In this document: piece by piece, positions 24,501-35,203 of the stretch
Layout of the letters: every line of letters starts with the position of its first letter
How positions within the stretch are numbered: position 1 is the stretch's first letter
Source: Thuidium tamariscinum
Lineage: Eukaryota > Streptophyta > Bryopsida > Hypnales > Thuidiaceae
Assembly: GCA_947034885.2 (NCBI GenBank)
Contig: OX344749.2
Span: 24,009,501 to 24,073,500 of the forward strand
DNA: 64,000 nt
Reading direction: 5' to 3'
The notes under the pieces: model-generated
What the model was told of the DNA's origin: nothing
Database searches by the model: none
Seen by the model: only the letters and a program-made list of their open reading frames with translations
Program-made: the position numbers and the translations under genes

Positions 24501-24645
24501 CCCGAGGTCGCCCTCCCGCAGTCACCCCTTGATAAGAGGTCGCCCACCCGAGGTCGCCCCTTGATAAGAGGTCGCCCTCAAAACCACATACGTGGTCGCC
24601 CTATCTTGATGCGTAGTCGTCCCACCCGTAGTCGCCCTGCCTCGC
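24466..24645. repeat. Right subterminal GGTCGCCC cluster
   Basis: About eight GGTCGCCC-type motifs with CCCGAGG, CCCGCGG or TTGATAAGA spacers, facing opposite to the left cluster. They lie 180-360 bp inside the right terminus. Confidence 0.7.
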
Positions 24646-24833
24646 TTTCCATGTCAGCGTGGACAGCCTGCCACGTAGGCAAAAACTTCTTACTTCGCGG
24701 TAAAAAAATTTACCCTTGCACGACGGGACGGGACGGGGTAGCGACAGGTTGTCTTATACGACACGCGACATCGGACGTCCAACACGACGCCGAAACCCAA
24801 AAATATGTCTAACAGAACAACCCTGGGGCAACA

Positions 24834-25960
24834 TGGGCAAGGTCATTTACATAAGAGTGAAATTTTCATGAGAATTTTCATCACAATGCACGGAATAGGA
24901 TAGGTAGGGCTTAGGGCAAATTTTTGGCCCATGTTGAAAAACAATTAGCTTTTGACATCCTTTTGGGACTCAAATATTCAAGACTAAGTCAATTGAAGGG
25001 ATTTGAGGGCATTAGAAGACTGCAAGTTATCTACTTATCTTTAAGAAACTTAAAAAAAACTTTAATTTTAATTTTTTGTTCTTGAATATTCATTAAAGAT
25101 TGCTATGGGCCCAAAAAATCAATCTAAATAAGCTTTTAGATGTTAAGAATGCAACAAGGAATGCAAGCATTAAGAGACTTTTTTTTGTAAATTTCAACAC
25201 AAGGTGGTACCTTTTATAATTATTCTGAGATTCTCCAAATACAAAATTATGAAGGTATTTATAAGTAACTTAAAGGATATTTTGACTATTTTCAAGCTAC
25301 CTACTTGACCATAGGTACTCCAAAAATGAAATTACAAAGTGATAATTTTACAACTTTGACACTTAGACACTTTTTTTCTAAATTATGGGCTTGAGGACTT
25401 TATGATATACTTATGTGTTTCTTAAATTCTATACATAGGCTTTAATTTCTATTTGTATTAAAAACTTGATCATTTAAAAAATTTTAAAATCCAAAAAATA
25501 AAGTCTTCTTATAATCTAACATGTCTTTATGTGGTACTATAATGAATGAATGCAATAAAAAAAATACCACATGATTTCATAATTCAGGTTCCAAAACTCA
25601 TCATCTATAATTTTAGAAAAATAGGAATTTTTTCAACAATTTTTTTTAAAATTGAAAATTATTATTTATCAAGTATTTTGAAAATTAGGTCTATATTTAG
25701 ATTTTCCAAACGACTAGATCAAAAAGACCATCTTATAATGTAAAGACAAAGAATAAGAATTTCATCTTATATATTATTTTCTTATTCTTTTGTGATTTGA
25801 ATCATAATGAACTTTTTGCCAAAAGAAAATTGAAATAATTTTGAAAGCAGGTTTTATAATTTTTAAATTTTTGCAATGCAATTTTCTAATATAAGTAAAA
25901 AAATTATGTTTCATGCACAAATCGAAGTTGCTATGAGATAATTAATTTATTTCTATTTAT
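24834..25960. other. AT-rich intergenic DNA
   Basis: Sequence following the right target duplication of the hAT-like element. It has short frames only (65 aa at most) and no recognised repeat end. Confidence 0.55.
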
Positions 25961-26142
25961 TCAATTATTCATTACAAAACTATTTTTTAATGATCTTTTA
26001 AATAATAGTTTCTTGATATGCACTAAAAATGCAATCCTAGTTCCAACCTATAATGTGAAAGTTATTGAATTAAAAAAATTATGATTTTTATGGATTTTAT
26101 TTTTATTTTATTATATTGTGGCAATTGCATAGGGGACACTTG
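25960..26142 (+). mobile_element. Decayed Helitron-like copy, 3' part
   Basis: It shares TGTGAAAGTTATTGAATT and a terminal GTGGCAATTGCA..CACTTG|T block with the better preserved copy at 51026-51250. The expected CTAG terminus appears as CTTG. The 5' end is not defined. Confidence 0.4.
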
Positions 26143-26162
26143 TAAATATTTTAAATTTTTTT

Positions 26163-26382
26163 ATTTGTGAGTTACATTGAGATCTTCAAGATAGTATGCT
26201 CGTCAACTACACTATTGGTACATTTGAATAGCCCTCAATAAAAAGGGATGCATGGGCTTGGCTTTGTGGCAATTGGACTTATGGTGTGAAAGTTATTGAA
26301 TTATAAAATTTTGATGGATTCAAAGATTAGAAAATTACTTTAATTGTTATTTTGGTTGCTGCAATGGCACATGGCACACTAG
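26163..26382 (+). mobile_element. Decayed Helitron-like element
   Basis: It runs from about GTTACATTGAGATCTTC to GCAATGGCACATGGCACACTAG followed by T, the CTRR-T terminus of Helitrons with a weakened hairpin just before it. The body matches the 51026-51250 copy through GATGCATGGGCTTGGC and GTGTGAAAGTTATTGAATT. The 5' boundary is approximate. Confidence 0.5.
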
Positions 26383-26414
26383 TGATAATGAAATATCTAT
26401 ATTTTAAATAAGGA

Positions 26415-26611
26415 TGTTTATTAGTTTGTTATGGTGAGATATATTGGACCATTTCTTCACTAGTTCAATCTATTCTTGGTTACGTTGGAAAGCTCTTTGT
26501 GAAGAAGGGTGCATGGGCTTTGTTTTGTTGCATTTGGACTTGTAGTATGAAAAATAAGAATTTTTATTTTTACTTTTATTTTGGTTGTAGCAATGGCACA
26601 TGGCTCACTAA
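26415..26611 (+). mobile_element. Decayed Helitron-like element
   Basis: GTTTGTTATGGTGAGATATA at the start and GCAATGGCACATGGCTCACTAA followed by T at the end, with GAAGGGTGCATGGGCTTTG in the body. It follows the previous copy at a distance of about 30 bp, so the two may be a tandem insertion. Confidence 0.5.
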
Positions 26612-26973
26612 TCTATACCTTAACCCCTAAAGGTCCAAATATTGATTTTAGACAACATAATGATTTTGGGCAATTCACTACAAATGGGATCTTGATTTTT
26701 TTTTCTTTAAAAACTTCACATATGTGCTTAAGGAGAATTAGATGTTTTTTGAGGGATTAGAAGACTGTTTTAGGCCCATTCCCAATGCTATGAACAATCA
26801 AAACAAAAAATAATAATAAAATAATAAAATAAATTTTAATTTTTTTAATATTATTATTTGACATGGCAATCTCTGAGCCACGTTTGATTGCATATGTGGC
26901 AGAGTTCCGACAATGTTCCCACAATCGGGAACTTACATTCTTTAAATTAGTAGAAAAAACATCTAATGTAGTT

Positions 26974-28397
26974 GTAACCCCTAATGGACTAAGGCCTTTA
27001 TTTTTCAAAAAACACACTCAAAAGTGCCATTTCTATTGCAAAGCCTTAAAAAATTGAAAATTATTACTTTTGGATATCTAATCATATGGTCTTTATATTT
27101 AACCAACATGAAAATGTTTGGGTTAAATTTTAGAAATTTGGATTGCACAAATTGCAAGATATCTCTAATTAAAGTAAAAAATCAAGTTATTTGGTACATT
27201 GAGCATGGTTGCTAGTATGTGAGCATAGAAAGTGTGAGTCTATGAGCCTAGAATTCTATATATCTATAGTATAAGTGTCTATATTATAGACACCTCAATG
27301 GTAATAGTGTATCTATGTTCTAAACACCTATGTTATAGGTGTTTTTGTTATAAACACCTTCAATGAATGTAGGATACTTACTTATACTTAGGCCCAAGGC
27401 TCATAGGCTCATAGGCTCACATTTCTATGCTCACATACTAGCGTTGTTGATACATTGAGGGACTAGATTATTGACTTTGAACCTTTTTAATTTAAATTTT
27501 TTGTACTAGAGAGTTTTGAGATTTAAATCTTTATTGTAGAAAATTGAATTGAGAATCTAGGAAAAAACATGAAATTAAAACAAATTTATCTTGATTCTTA
27601 AAAAAGTTATTAAATAGAAGTAGGTACAATGTAAAAGGGAAATATAAATTATAAACATCTCTAAGATGGAATTAAAGCGCACTAATCCCAATGGTGAGAT
27701 TATACTAAAAACAAAACATGTGGAATTTTAAAAAAAAAACCTGTATGAACTACAATAAAAAAATGAATCTTACAAGTTATTTTTTCAAAAAGATGCTTAG
27801 ATTGTCCAAAAATCAAGATTGTCCATAACCTTCACATCACTTATTCAAATGACATAAATCAAAATTTTCCATCTAGAGAAAAATGTAATTTATGAGGAAA
27901 AAAAATTTAAGAAAAAACTTTAAAACTATCAAATTTTATTTGTTTCTTGCTCTCACTTGTTTTGAGCTTATAGGCATAAATTTTTGTTTTTTATATTAAA
28001 ATTATATGAACTACAATAAAAAATGAATCCTAGAAGTTATTTTCTTAAAAAGATGTTTAGATTGCCCGAAAATCAAGATTGTCCATAACATTCACATCAC
28101 TTATTCAAATGACATGAATCAAAATTTTCCATGTATAGAAAAATGTAATATATGAGAAAAAAAATATTTTAAGGAAAAACTTTAAAATTTTCAAATATTT
28201 TTCATTGCTTGCTCTCACTTGTTTTGAGCTTATTTAGGCATAGATTTTGTTCCAAAGCACCAATTGGAAAAATAAATTATACTCCTACAAAACTAATCAA
28301 CTTTTCTATCTTCAAAAAATCATGAAAAAAATTAAGACCACAAGTACTTGCACAAAATCCAATTTGTCTCTTGAAGGGTCAATGGTCCTTTAGGGTG
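26974..28397 (+). mobile_element. TTAA-family element, copy B, with nested insertion
   Basis: The left end TGTAACCCCTAATGGACTAA and the right end CAATGGTCCTTTAGGG match copy C's termini with decay. The interior repeats AAATCAAGATTGTCCATAAC-type text twice (about 27800 and 28070). A 247-bp MULE-like element (27204-27450) is inserted within it, and another MULE-like element has inserted exactly at its right end. Confidence 0.6.
27204..27450. mobile_element. MULE-like MITE, 247 bp
   Basis: The inverted ends share GCTAGTATGTGAGCATAG, preceded by CATGGTT at the left and by CAACAAC in the right end read backwards. A 9-bp direct duplication TACATTGAG flanks it (27195-27203 and 27451-27459), which is typical for Mutator-like elements. 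A second copy in opposite orientation is at 34970-35203. It has no coding capacity. Confidence 0.8.
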
Positions 28398-29211
28398 CAA
28401 CGAGGCTAGTTTGTGAGCCTAAAAGCATGAACTTAAAAGCTGTGAGCGTAAGTTTTGTGAGCCCATAGAATTAACCAAAAAAACTTTGAATTTTTTAGGC
28501 AAAAAGAAAGAAAAAAAAGTCATTTAAAAAAAATTCTATTTATAGTCAAATTTCAGCCCCATGACCGTGGACCTATGATTGTGGATGTTTGGTTAACATA
28601 TTTTAAAATTTCAAACCCTACTATTTTCAAAGGGCCTTTCAATACCTTCCAAAAAAAAATTTGAAATTCTGAATTTGTTTTGAGGTCCAAAATCTAGAAT
28701 CCAACAAGGAGTTTTCTGGGTGATGGAGTTTGAAAGGAAAAAGAAAAAGAATTTTTTTTTTCCAACTTTATCACATTCAAATTGATCTCTTGGTACTGAG
28801 AGAAGGGTTTGAAGGGTAAAAAGTTGCAACAAAAGTGAACTAATGACATAGTCAAAAAAAAAAAAAAAAATGAAAAAAAATGAAAAAAAAGTTTTGAGAG
28901 CTCCAAAGTCTTCTACCTCAAAAACCCTCTCGATATAAAGAGGGTTTTTGGAGAGTGATGGAGTTGCAAAAAAAATTGAAAAAAAAAAATTTTGAAAAAA
29001 ATTTGAAATTAAAAAAAGATGTTTTGAAAGTCTTAAATTTCAAATCCCTCAAGGGGGTTACTAGCTATAAAAATCCTAAATTCTTAAGGCACAGTAATAG
29101 GTTCACATCCAAAAAATCATTAAAAATTTCATCAAAAATTCTAGACTCACAAGCTCACAGGCTTACAAGCTTATAGGCTCATACTCGTAGGCTCACAAAA
29201 TAGCATCCTCA
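28398..29211. mobile_element. MULE-like non-autonomous element, 814 bp
   Basis: The left end reads CAACGAGGCTAGTTTGTGAG and the right end is the inverted form, GCTCACAAAATAGCATCCTC. A 9-bp duplication TTTAGGGTG lies at 28389-28397 and 29212-29220. The interior has long A and T runs and short frames (73 aa at most) without recognised domains. It belongs with the copy at 44314-44841, with which it shares CTTTATCAC..AATTGATCTCT and the terminal GAGCCTA blocks. Confidence 0.8.
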
Positions 29212-29220
29212 TTTAGGGTG

Positions 29221-29507
29221 AAACAATTTTCATAACTTTTAACTACATGGTTAAAAAATTAATGCATGATATGTAATTTCCATTGTTTCGTAGGTATGTA
29301 GGCAATTCAAAAAATTCCTTTAAAAATCTTCTTTACAAGAAATAATAATTAAAATTAATTCTCTAAATTCACATACATATGGGAAACTTAGGATCATTCC
29401 ATTTTCATTGATAGATAAGATGAAAGATATGAGTTTTAGTGAGAATTTTAATTTGTGGGTAGGTATAGAAATCAATTTCAAATTTTTCTTTCTTAAAAAG
29501 GTGATTC
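29221..29507 (+). repeat. Repeat family K, forward fragment
   Basis: ACAATTTTCATAACTTTTAAC, a stretch like GTTAAAAAATTAATGCATGA, and later GATGAAAGATATGAG match repeats at 46259-46660 and 62334-62720. It forms an inverted pair with 30438-30690 on the other side of element copy C. Confidence 0.6.
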
Positions 29508-30437
29508 TTAACCCCTAAAGGACCAAGGCCTTTTTTCTGTCAAAAACCTCTCAAAACTGCCAATTCTGTTGCATTTATCCAAGAAAACAAAAAATATTTT
29601 TTTTTAAGAATCTAACCGTAGGATCTTGTACTTAACTTGATTGAGATCAAGTGGTAAAAATTTCATGAAGTTTGACCGTACAGATTGGAAGATATGAGCA
29701 TTCAAAGTTGGAAATATAAGTTTTTTTGAACTGTGGTTTGCAATTTCAGATGACTTTGACTGGAATTTGTAAAAACAAATTGCACTATAGACTTTGAATT
29801 TATAATTTTTTGTGTTAAGAAATTGAGTTGAGAGTCTAGGAAAAAAATTTCACACAAAAAACACTTGATTTTCATTCTTTAAAAAATTGTTAAGTAGATG
29901 TAGGTCCAAGATTGAAAGAAAAACTAAGTGGTTAATAACTCTAAGATGGGATTGAAATACAATAATCCCAATGGTGAGATTGTTCTAGAAAGTAAACATA
30001 ACCTTGTCCAACAATTTTTTTTGAAAAATTGTGAAAATTGCATTCAAAAATGAATCCTATAAGTTATTTTTTCAAGAAATTGTTTAGATTGCCCGAAAAA
30101 CAAGATTGTCCATAACTTTCTCATTATAAGTCCAAATAGAGTGAATCAAAGCTTCACATGTAGGCAAAAATATATTATTTCAGAAAAAAAATTTAAAAAA
30201 TTAAATTTTGACTTTTTCCAAAAAAAAATTCTGCCCGCCGAATGAAAATTTGGGCTTTTTGTGGTATAACTTTTGCTCCCGGTCACCAATTGAAATAAAA
30301 ATTACATCCCCATGAAGCTAATCAGTTTTCCTATCTTATGAGAAAGTTTTAGAAAGATTCATTAAAAATTGAGGTCTACGGAACCTGCCCAAACTCTAAA
30401 TTGTCCCCCGAGGGGACAATGGTCCTTTAGGGGTTAA
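29508..30437 (+). mobile_element. TTAA-flanked non-autonomous element, copy C (best preserved)
   Basis: The left end is TTAACCCCTAAAGGACCA and the right end TGGTCCTTTAGGGGTTAA, an 18-bp perfect inverted match that includes TTAA at both sides. If TTAA is the target duplication, the termini start CCCCTAAAGG, as in piggyBac-type elements. It is 930 bp long with no coding frame. Related copies are at 16577, 26974 and 61274, and partial ones at 22515 and 43462. Confidence 0.75.
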
Positions 30438-30690
30438 AGAAATTATATGAGCTTCCCATGTTATCCACCAAACAATGAAAATTTATATATCATGCAATAA
30501 TTTTTTAACCATGTAGTCAAAAGTTATGAAAATTGTTGTATTTTAAAGCTCTTGTTAAAGCTACTCTTTGGGCACATATTGTGGGAAATTTTAAAAGAAG
30601 GATAAATCAAAATCCCATTTGTAGTGAGTTGCCTAAAATTGCTATGTTGACAAAAAAAATAGTGTTTGGATCTTTAAGAGTGAATGAATT
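30438..30690 (-). repeat. Repeat family K, reverse fragment
   Basis: Reverse complement of the family K text (AACAATGAAAATTTATATAT, then AACCATGTAGTCAAAAGTTA and CTACTCTTTGGGCACATAT). The 71-aa frame here (30533-30748) lies in repeat sequence and is not taken as a gene. Confidence 0.6.
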
Positions 30691-30691
30691 T

Positions 30692-30935
30692 CTTTGTTTG
30701 CTTAATTTGTTTGTTACAATGAGATCTCTAGAATTGTCCATGTCCTAGTCACATTCTTTATACCATCAAAAAACTTTTTGTGAAGAAAAGTGCAATGGAC
30801 TTTGTTTTGTAGCACTAGGAGTTTAGAACTATAATATGAAAGTTATTGAATTTCAAGAAAATTCTTAACCAATTGTTTTTAAAATGATTTAATTTTAATT
30901 TTATTATACTATGGCAGTGACACAAGACATACTTG
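30692..30935 (+). mobile_element. Decayed Helitron-like element
   Basis: TTTGTTTGTTACAATGAGAT at the start, AATATGAAAGTTATTGAATT in the middle and GACACAAGACATACTTG followed by T at the end, aligned with the copy at 51026-51250. The CTAG end has become CTTG. Confidence 0.45.
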
Positions 30936-31894
30936 TATTAATAATATATGAAAGAATTCTCATTCACTTCAAATTGTTAAAGCTATGTCAATTGAATATT
31001 TTATATAGCAATATTAAAAAACTCCAATTATGAGTTTGTAGAAGTAGTTGCTTCCTCTTTCAAGGTGATAGTATTTGTAAAAAAAAAGTATACACCCACT
31101 TGAAAATTAAATGAGTTAGGGAACACTCCTTGTTCATGTGGCATTTGGTTATTAGACAAAAATCATGTATTTGTTACCAAGTAGGCTTGTTTGACAAATC
31201 ATTAATTTAATAGGTGAAACTAATAGGCCCCCTGGCTGTGAAAAATCCAACTGCATGCATTGATTCCAAATGGGCCATTTTTGATTCCCTTCATTGCATC
31301 AAAGTTTGTGTGACCAAAGCAAATGATTTGAAGAAAATGTATTAAATAAAAAAAATTCATGGTTCTTTAGACATACTACAAAAAAATGAGAAGTGTTTCA
31401 ATGCTCATAAGGAAACATGCTTAAAACTTTTGAACATGTCATGATTACTATACACCATTAGTCAAAATGTACACTACATGGGATGGATTGTAGTTTGTAC
31501 ATTGGTCTTTGTAATAGTCTCAAGCAACTACACACAAGATAAAATAGCATCTTTATTGCCATTGACTACAATAATATTATTCTAATGTAGTCCAAAGTCA
31601 CATAGAATAGTACTTGTTAGCAACAAAACATGTGATTTAAAAAAAATATGAATATCTTATTTTTAGTTGACAAAACAAAAAATTCTTAAAATGGCATATT
31701 ATTCGAGAAAATGTAATCTAGAACTACATAATCACAATGTGCATCTTTTCAAGCCTTGTCCAAGTCCATTGTAAGTCTTTGCTGCCCTAAGTTTGCAAGG
31801 GAAGATCCTAAATTTGTATGCTCCTAAAAAATTTGAGTCATATCATCTATATTTAAAGTTTCTAACTACATCATACATTTCTAGAGTGTTGAGA
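30936..31894. other. AT-rich intergenic DNA
   Basis: No gene or clear element end was recognised. Confidence 0.5.
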
Positions 31895-32631
31895 GGTCAT
31901 TACAAGAAACACTCTGTTTTTGTAGCATTTTGGCACAATACATTTTTTTCCATAGTACTTTTAAATTAGAAAAAAAATTTAGAAAAAATTGAAAAATATG
32001 TTTCATATATTCACCTTTAAGAAGAAAGTATCCTCCAAGTGAAAAGCATAAAAAAATTCTTAAAGGACTTAGGTGAACTAGAAAAGTGCAAAATCTCACG
32101 AAAATTGGTACTTTTCACATTTTGATTTGTAAAAAATAATTTTTTTAATAACCCCCCCCCCCCCCCCCCCCCCTAAAAATTGCCCATTTGGAAAGAGTTG
32201 GTGGTCATGAGATTTCACCAAAAGAATGATCTTAAAACCATCTTTGATGTTCATAAATTGTACACACAAGAGTGTTTTTTGCACTCATGTGGAGGTCATA
32301 GAATAATATATTTTTAGATGGCCTTTGGTAGGAATATGTCTCCCTATTGTGCAAATAGACTATGAAAATTTCAGCCCTAGATCATTAAATTTGGGTACTC
32401 CTAATATAGTGAAAACTTCTAAACTACACATTGTGACAAATGATCAAAATTCACTTTTAATTTTGATATTTTTTTGTAATTTCATAGAAATAACAAATCT
32501 AATTAACATCAAGTTAGACATCTTCAATAATTATTTTCATATTCTTAGGACTTAGGAATCAAAAGTTATAGCAAGAAATAATGTCACCTCAATTGTGACA
32601 TCAAATGGTACCAGTGTTTCTTGCAATGACC
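31895..32631. mobile_element. TIR element related to the CACTA-like foldback
   Basis: The ends are GGTCATTACAAGAAACACT and, inverted, GGTCATTGCAAGAAACACT: 19 bp with one difference. The interior from about 32200 to 32440 resembles 2190-2440 of the CACTA-like element (TTTTTAGATGGCCTTTGGTA, GACTATGAAAATTTCAGC). No clear 3-bp duplication was seen. It contains the poly(C) tract. Confidence 0.6.
32152..32173. repeat. 22-nt poly(C) tract
   Basis: An uninterrupted run of 22 C in otherwise very AT-rich DNA, within the element at 31895-32631. The length is also prone to sequencing or assembly error. Confidence 0.85.
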
Positions 32632-33664
32632 CTTAGGCCCTAGTATATTCCATCCTCTCTTTGTGAATAGGTAGAATCCTTGAAGTTGACCACATAAATT
32701 GTCCAAACTACAGTATTTTCAAGAGTGTACTAGGAAGAATAACTCCAAATTGTTCCTTCACCTTATACCTACAAAATGTCACTACCCTCTAAATGAGATT
32801 ATTGCAAGTCAAAATAAATTATTTTTGGGAAATAGGATAAAGTTCTTCACATATTCCTCAATGCCTTTTACAATTTGCTCAAGGGGTCACATTCTTGTGC
32901 ACACACTTAAAGTAATCTTCAAATTCTTTGCCTTTGTCTTTGATGTTGTATTCTAGCATGCCAATAAAAGCATGCAAATCAATGCTACAAAATGTTTAAG
33001 TGATAATGTAGTGTTCTACTTGAACTATTGTGGCTTTATCCCATCTTAGATAAGTTTTGATGCATTTATTGACCATATGTTGATATTTGCAAATGGTATG
33101 TCAAAGGATGCAAAGATCCAACATACCATTTGCAAATAGAGTTTTGATAGAACTCCACCTCTTTCAATGGAATATAATCCAAATATGAATTTTTTTCAAT
33201 AAATTCTTCAATTTTTTCAAATACTCAAGGAAAATGCTAAATCTATTTATAGAAATGGTAATATTCAAGTTCACTTCATTAGGGTACGTGAAAAACTCGT
33301 TTTCTTGGAGTTTTTTTTTGTTGCTGAGTTTTTTACTATTGTACAACATTTTGACCTCCTTGTCTTTGGAAGATTCTTTTTTTTTCCAATGGTGTTCCCT
33401 TTACTAGCTTATGCCTTTATAATTTTGCAATATGGGTGGTCTCATGTCTAAAATGGCTATCACATTTAATTGAGAAATATCAAAATGGTAGGGATTTACT
33501 CCAATACTTACTAGATTAAAGCTAAAGAATACTTTTGTTAGGTTTAGGATTTCAAAGTTGAATAAGATTCATGAATGAAACCAAGAAGGTAGGACCAATA
33601 CTATAAAGTAAAGTCTATTCAATATGTTCTTGCATTCTAACATTTGATTGCATCATCATCTTCT
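32632..33664. other. AT-rich intergenic DNA with one perfect small hairpin
   Basis: No gene is seen. Segments 33084-33101 and 33121-33138 are perfect 18-bp inverted repeats around a 19-nt loop. Confidence 0.6.
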
Positions 33665-34439
33665 TTAACCCCTCAGTGCTAAAGGGGATGAAAAGTATCC
33701 TTACATAGTCTAGTAGTCCAATTCTAAGTGTTGTAACTTTTGCATCCAATGTCTAAATCTAATAAAAACTTATAAGAAAAGTTGTGCATACTAGTCTAAA
33801 TTGTGTAGTAAAAATTTTAGATCAATCCAAGATGTACGAATGCTTTGGGAGCCAATCATAGTTCATAGGTTCAATTTGAGTTCACCAAATTGCACTTGAT
33901 GGTTGCAACTTTGGGGGCTTGTATCTCCTTCATCTAATGTTTGTTCTCAATAAAATTTGTTGGATTGTATTTTTATAGAAGTCTTATTTTTGTGGTCAAA
34001 CTTACATGTCAATCCAAGTTGTTTTAAATGTTTGGGAGCAATTCAAAGTTCAAAATCAAACATTTTAAGATTACAATGAACTTTGGTGGCTTGTTTCTTC
34101 TTCATACAAAGTTTGTTTCCAATCATTTTTTTTTTTGGAAAGTTGCACATATTAGTTTAGTTTATGTGTCTAAAATTTCATATCAATCCAAGAAGTTATG
34201 AGTGACTGAGAAGAATTTAGTAAGAGGTTCAATCAAAGATTTTTTTTTCACTCTAAAACATTATAGTATTGCAATCTATGAGGCCAAATGATTCCAAATT
34301 TGATTTATATCATCTACAATATGCACACTACAAGATTGTAAGGTTGAAATTTTCATACCTTTGTGACATTTAGACTTATAAGTCTTGAAAAGCTAAGTGG
34401 TTTATAGGCACATTTGGACTATAAGCAATAAGGTGTTAA
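33665..34439 (+). mobile_element. TTAA-flanked element, second subfamily
   Basis: The left end TTAACCCCTCAGTGCT and the right end, inverted, TTAACACCTTATTGCT match at 13 of 16 positions. The interior has GGCTTGTTTCTTCTTCATAC and CCAAGAAGTTATGAGTGACT, and the same text occurs in reverse at 63750-64000. No coding frame. The following 34440-34969 is unassigned AT-rich DNA. Confidence 0.6.
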
Positions 34440-34969
34440 TCAACATAGTCTACAATGCCCACAAAATTTGTCCTCCATCATACTATCATGACAAGCAAGT
34501 AAGCCAATACATTTGTTAGAATAGCTTGTAGAATAGTAGCAATCATCATAGGAAAAGAAGGGCAACCTATACATTATAATTTGGTGCAAACAATGCAAAT
34601 AGTACACTATATATCAAACACTAAAAGTCCTAAGCTTCCTAGCTTCACCACAATATCATAAGCCTATTCAATAGACCGTAAATCATTGCCACAACATTCT
34701 ACAATAGAACATTTGAAGAATATTGACAACATCTACAAGTATTTGCACATTGCAATGAAAATCAAGATATCAATTAAACATCATGTTTTCATCTTACTAC
34801 ACAATGGATGACATACTTTGCGGCACATCAAACTATTGATAAAAAAAAATATCATGTAAAGCAAAAAAAAAAAATTAAATAAATTCTTATTATAAGTTAT
34901 AACACCAACTAACCAATGAAAAGATATTCAAACTACCTCAGTTGTAGATTTAAACCAAAATTTTAAAAA

Positions 34970-35203
34970 CAACAATGCTAGTATGTGAATATAGAAGTGT
35001 GAGTCTATGAGCCTTGAGCCTAAGTATAAGTATGCTACACTCATTGAAGGTATTTATAACATAAACACTTATAATATAGGTGTTTACAATATAGATATAC
35101 TATAACCATTGAGGTGTCTATAATATAGACACCTATACTATAGGTGTATAGAATTATAGACTCATAGGCTCACACTTTCTATACTCACATACTAGCAATC
35201 ATG
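34970..35203. mobile_element. MULE-like MITE, 234 bp
   Basis: Same family as 27204-27450 but in opposite orientation: CAACAATGCTAGTATGTGA at the left, CTCACATACTAGCAATCATG at the right, with matching GTGTCTATAATATAGACACC inside. The flanking 9-mers TTTTAAAAA and TCTAAAAAA agree at 7 of 9, consistent with an eroded duplication. Confidence 0.75.

Larger units (their letters stand above)
13548..24825. mobile_element. Giant (11.3 kb) non-autonomous hAT-like element
   Basis: The left end at 13548 reads CAGGGTTGTTCTG and the right end at 24825 is its exact reverse complement, giving a perfect 13-bp terminal inverted repeat with the CAGGG start typical of hAT transposons. An exact 8-bp duplication GGGCAACA lies directly outside (13540-13547 and 24826-24833), the length expected for hAT insertion. 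Both ends carry GACGTC and GTCGC motifs and clusters of GGGCGACC / GGTCGCCC in opposite orientation, like transposase-binding subterminal repeats. No transposase-like frame exists inside; the long frames at 17969-18949 come from a tandem array. It must have been mobilised in trans, and it contains captured or inserted AT-rich repeats. Treating the two ends as one element rests on the matching ends and target duplication. Confidence 0.78.

Noticed and set aside
23586-24532. Series of 82-106 aa frames on both strands
   Set aside because: They repeat with the 322-bp tandem module and mix AT-rich repeat with GGTCGCCC clusters.
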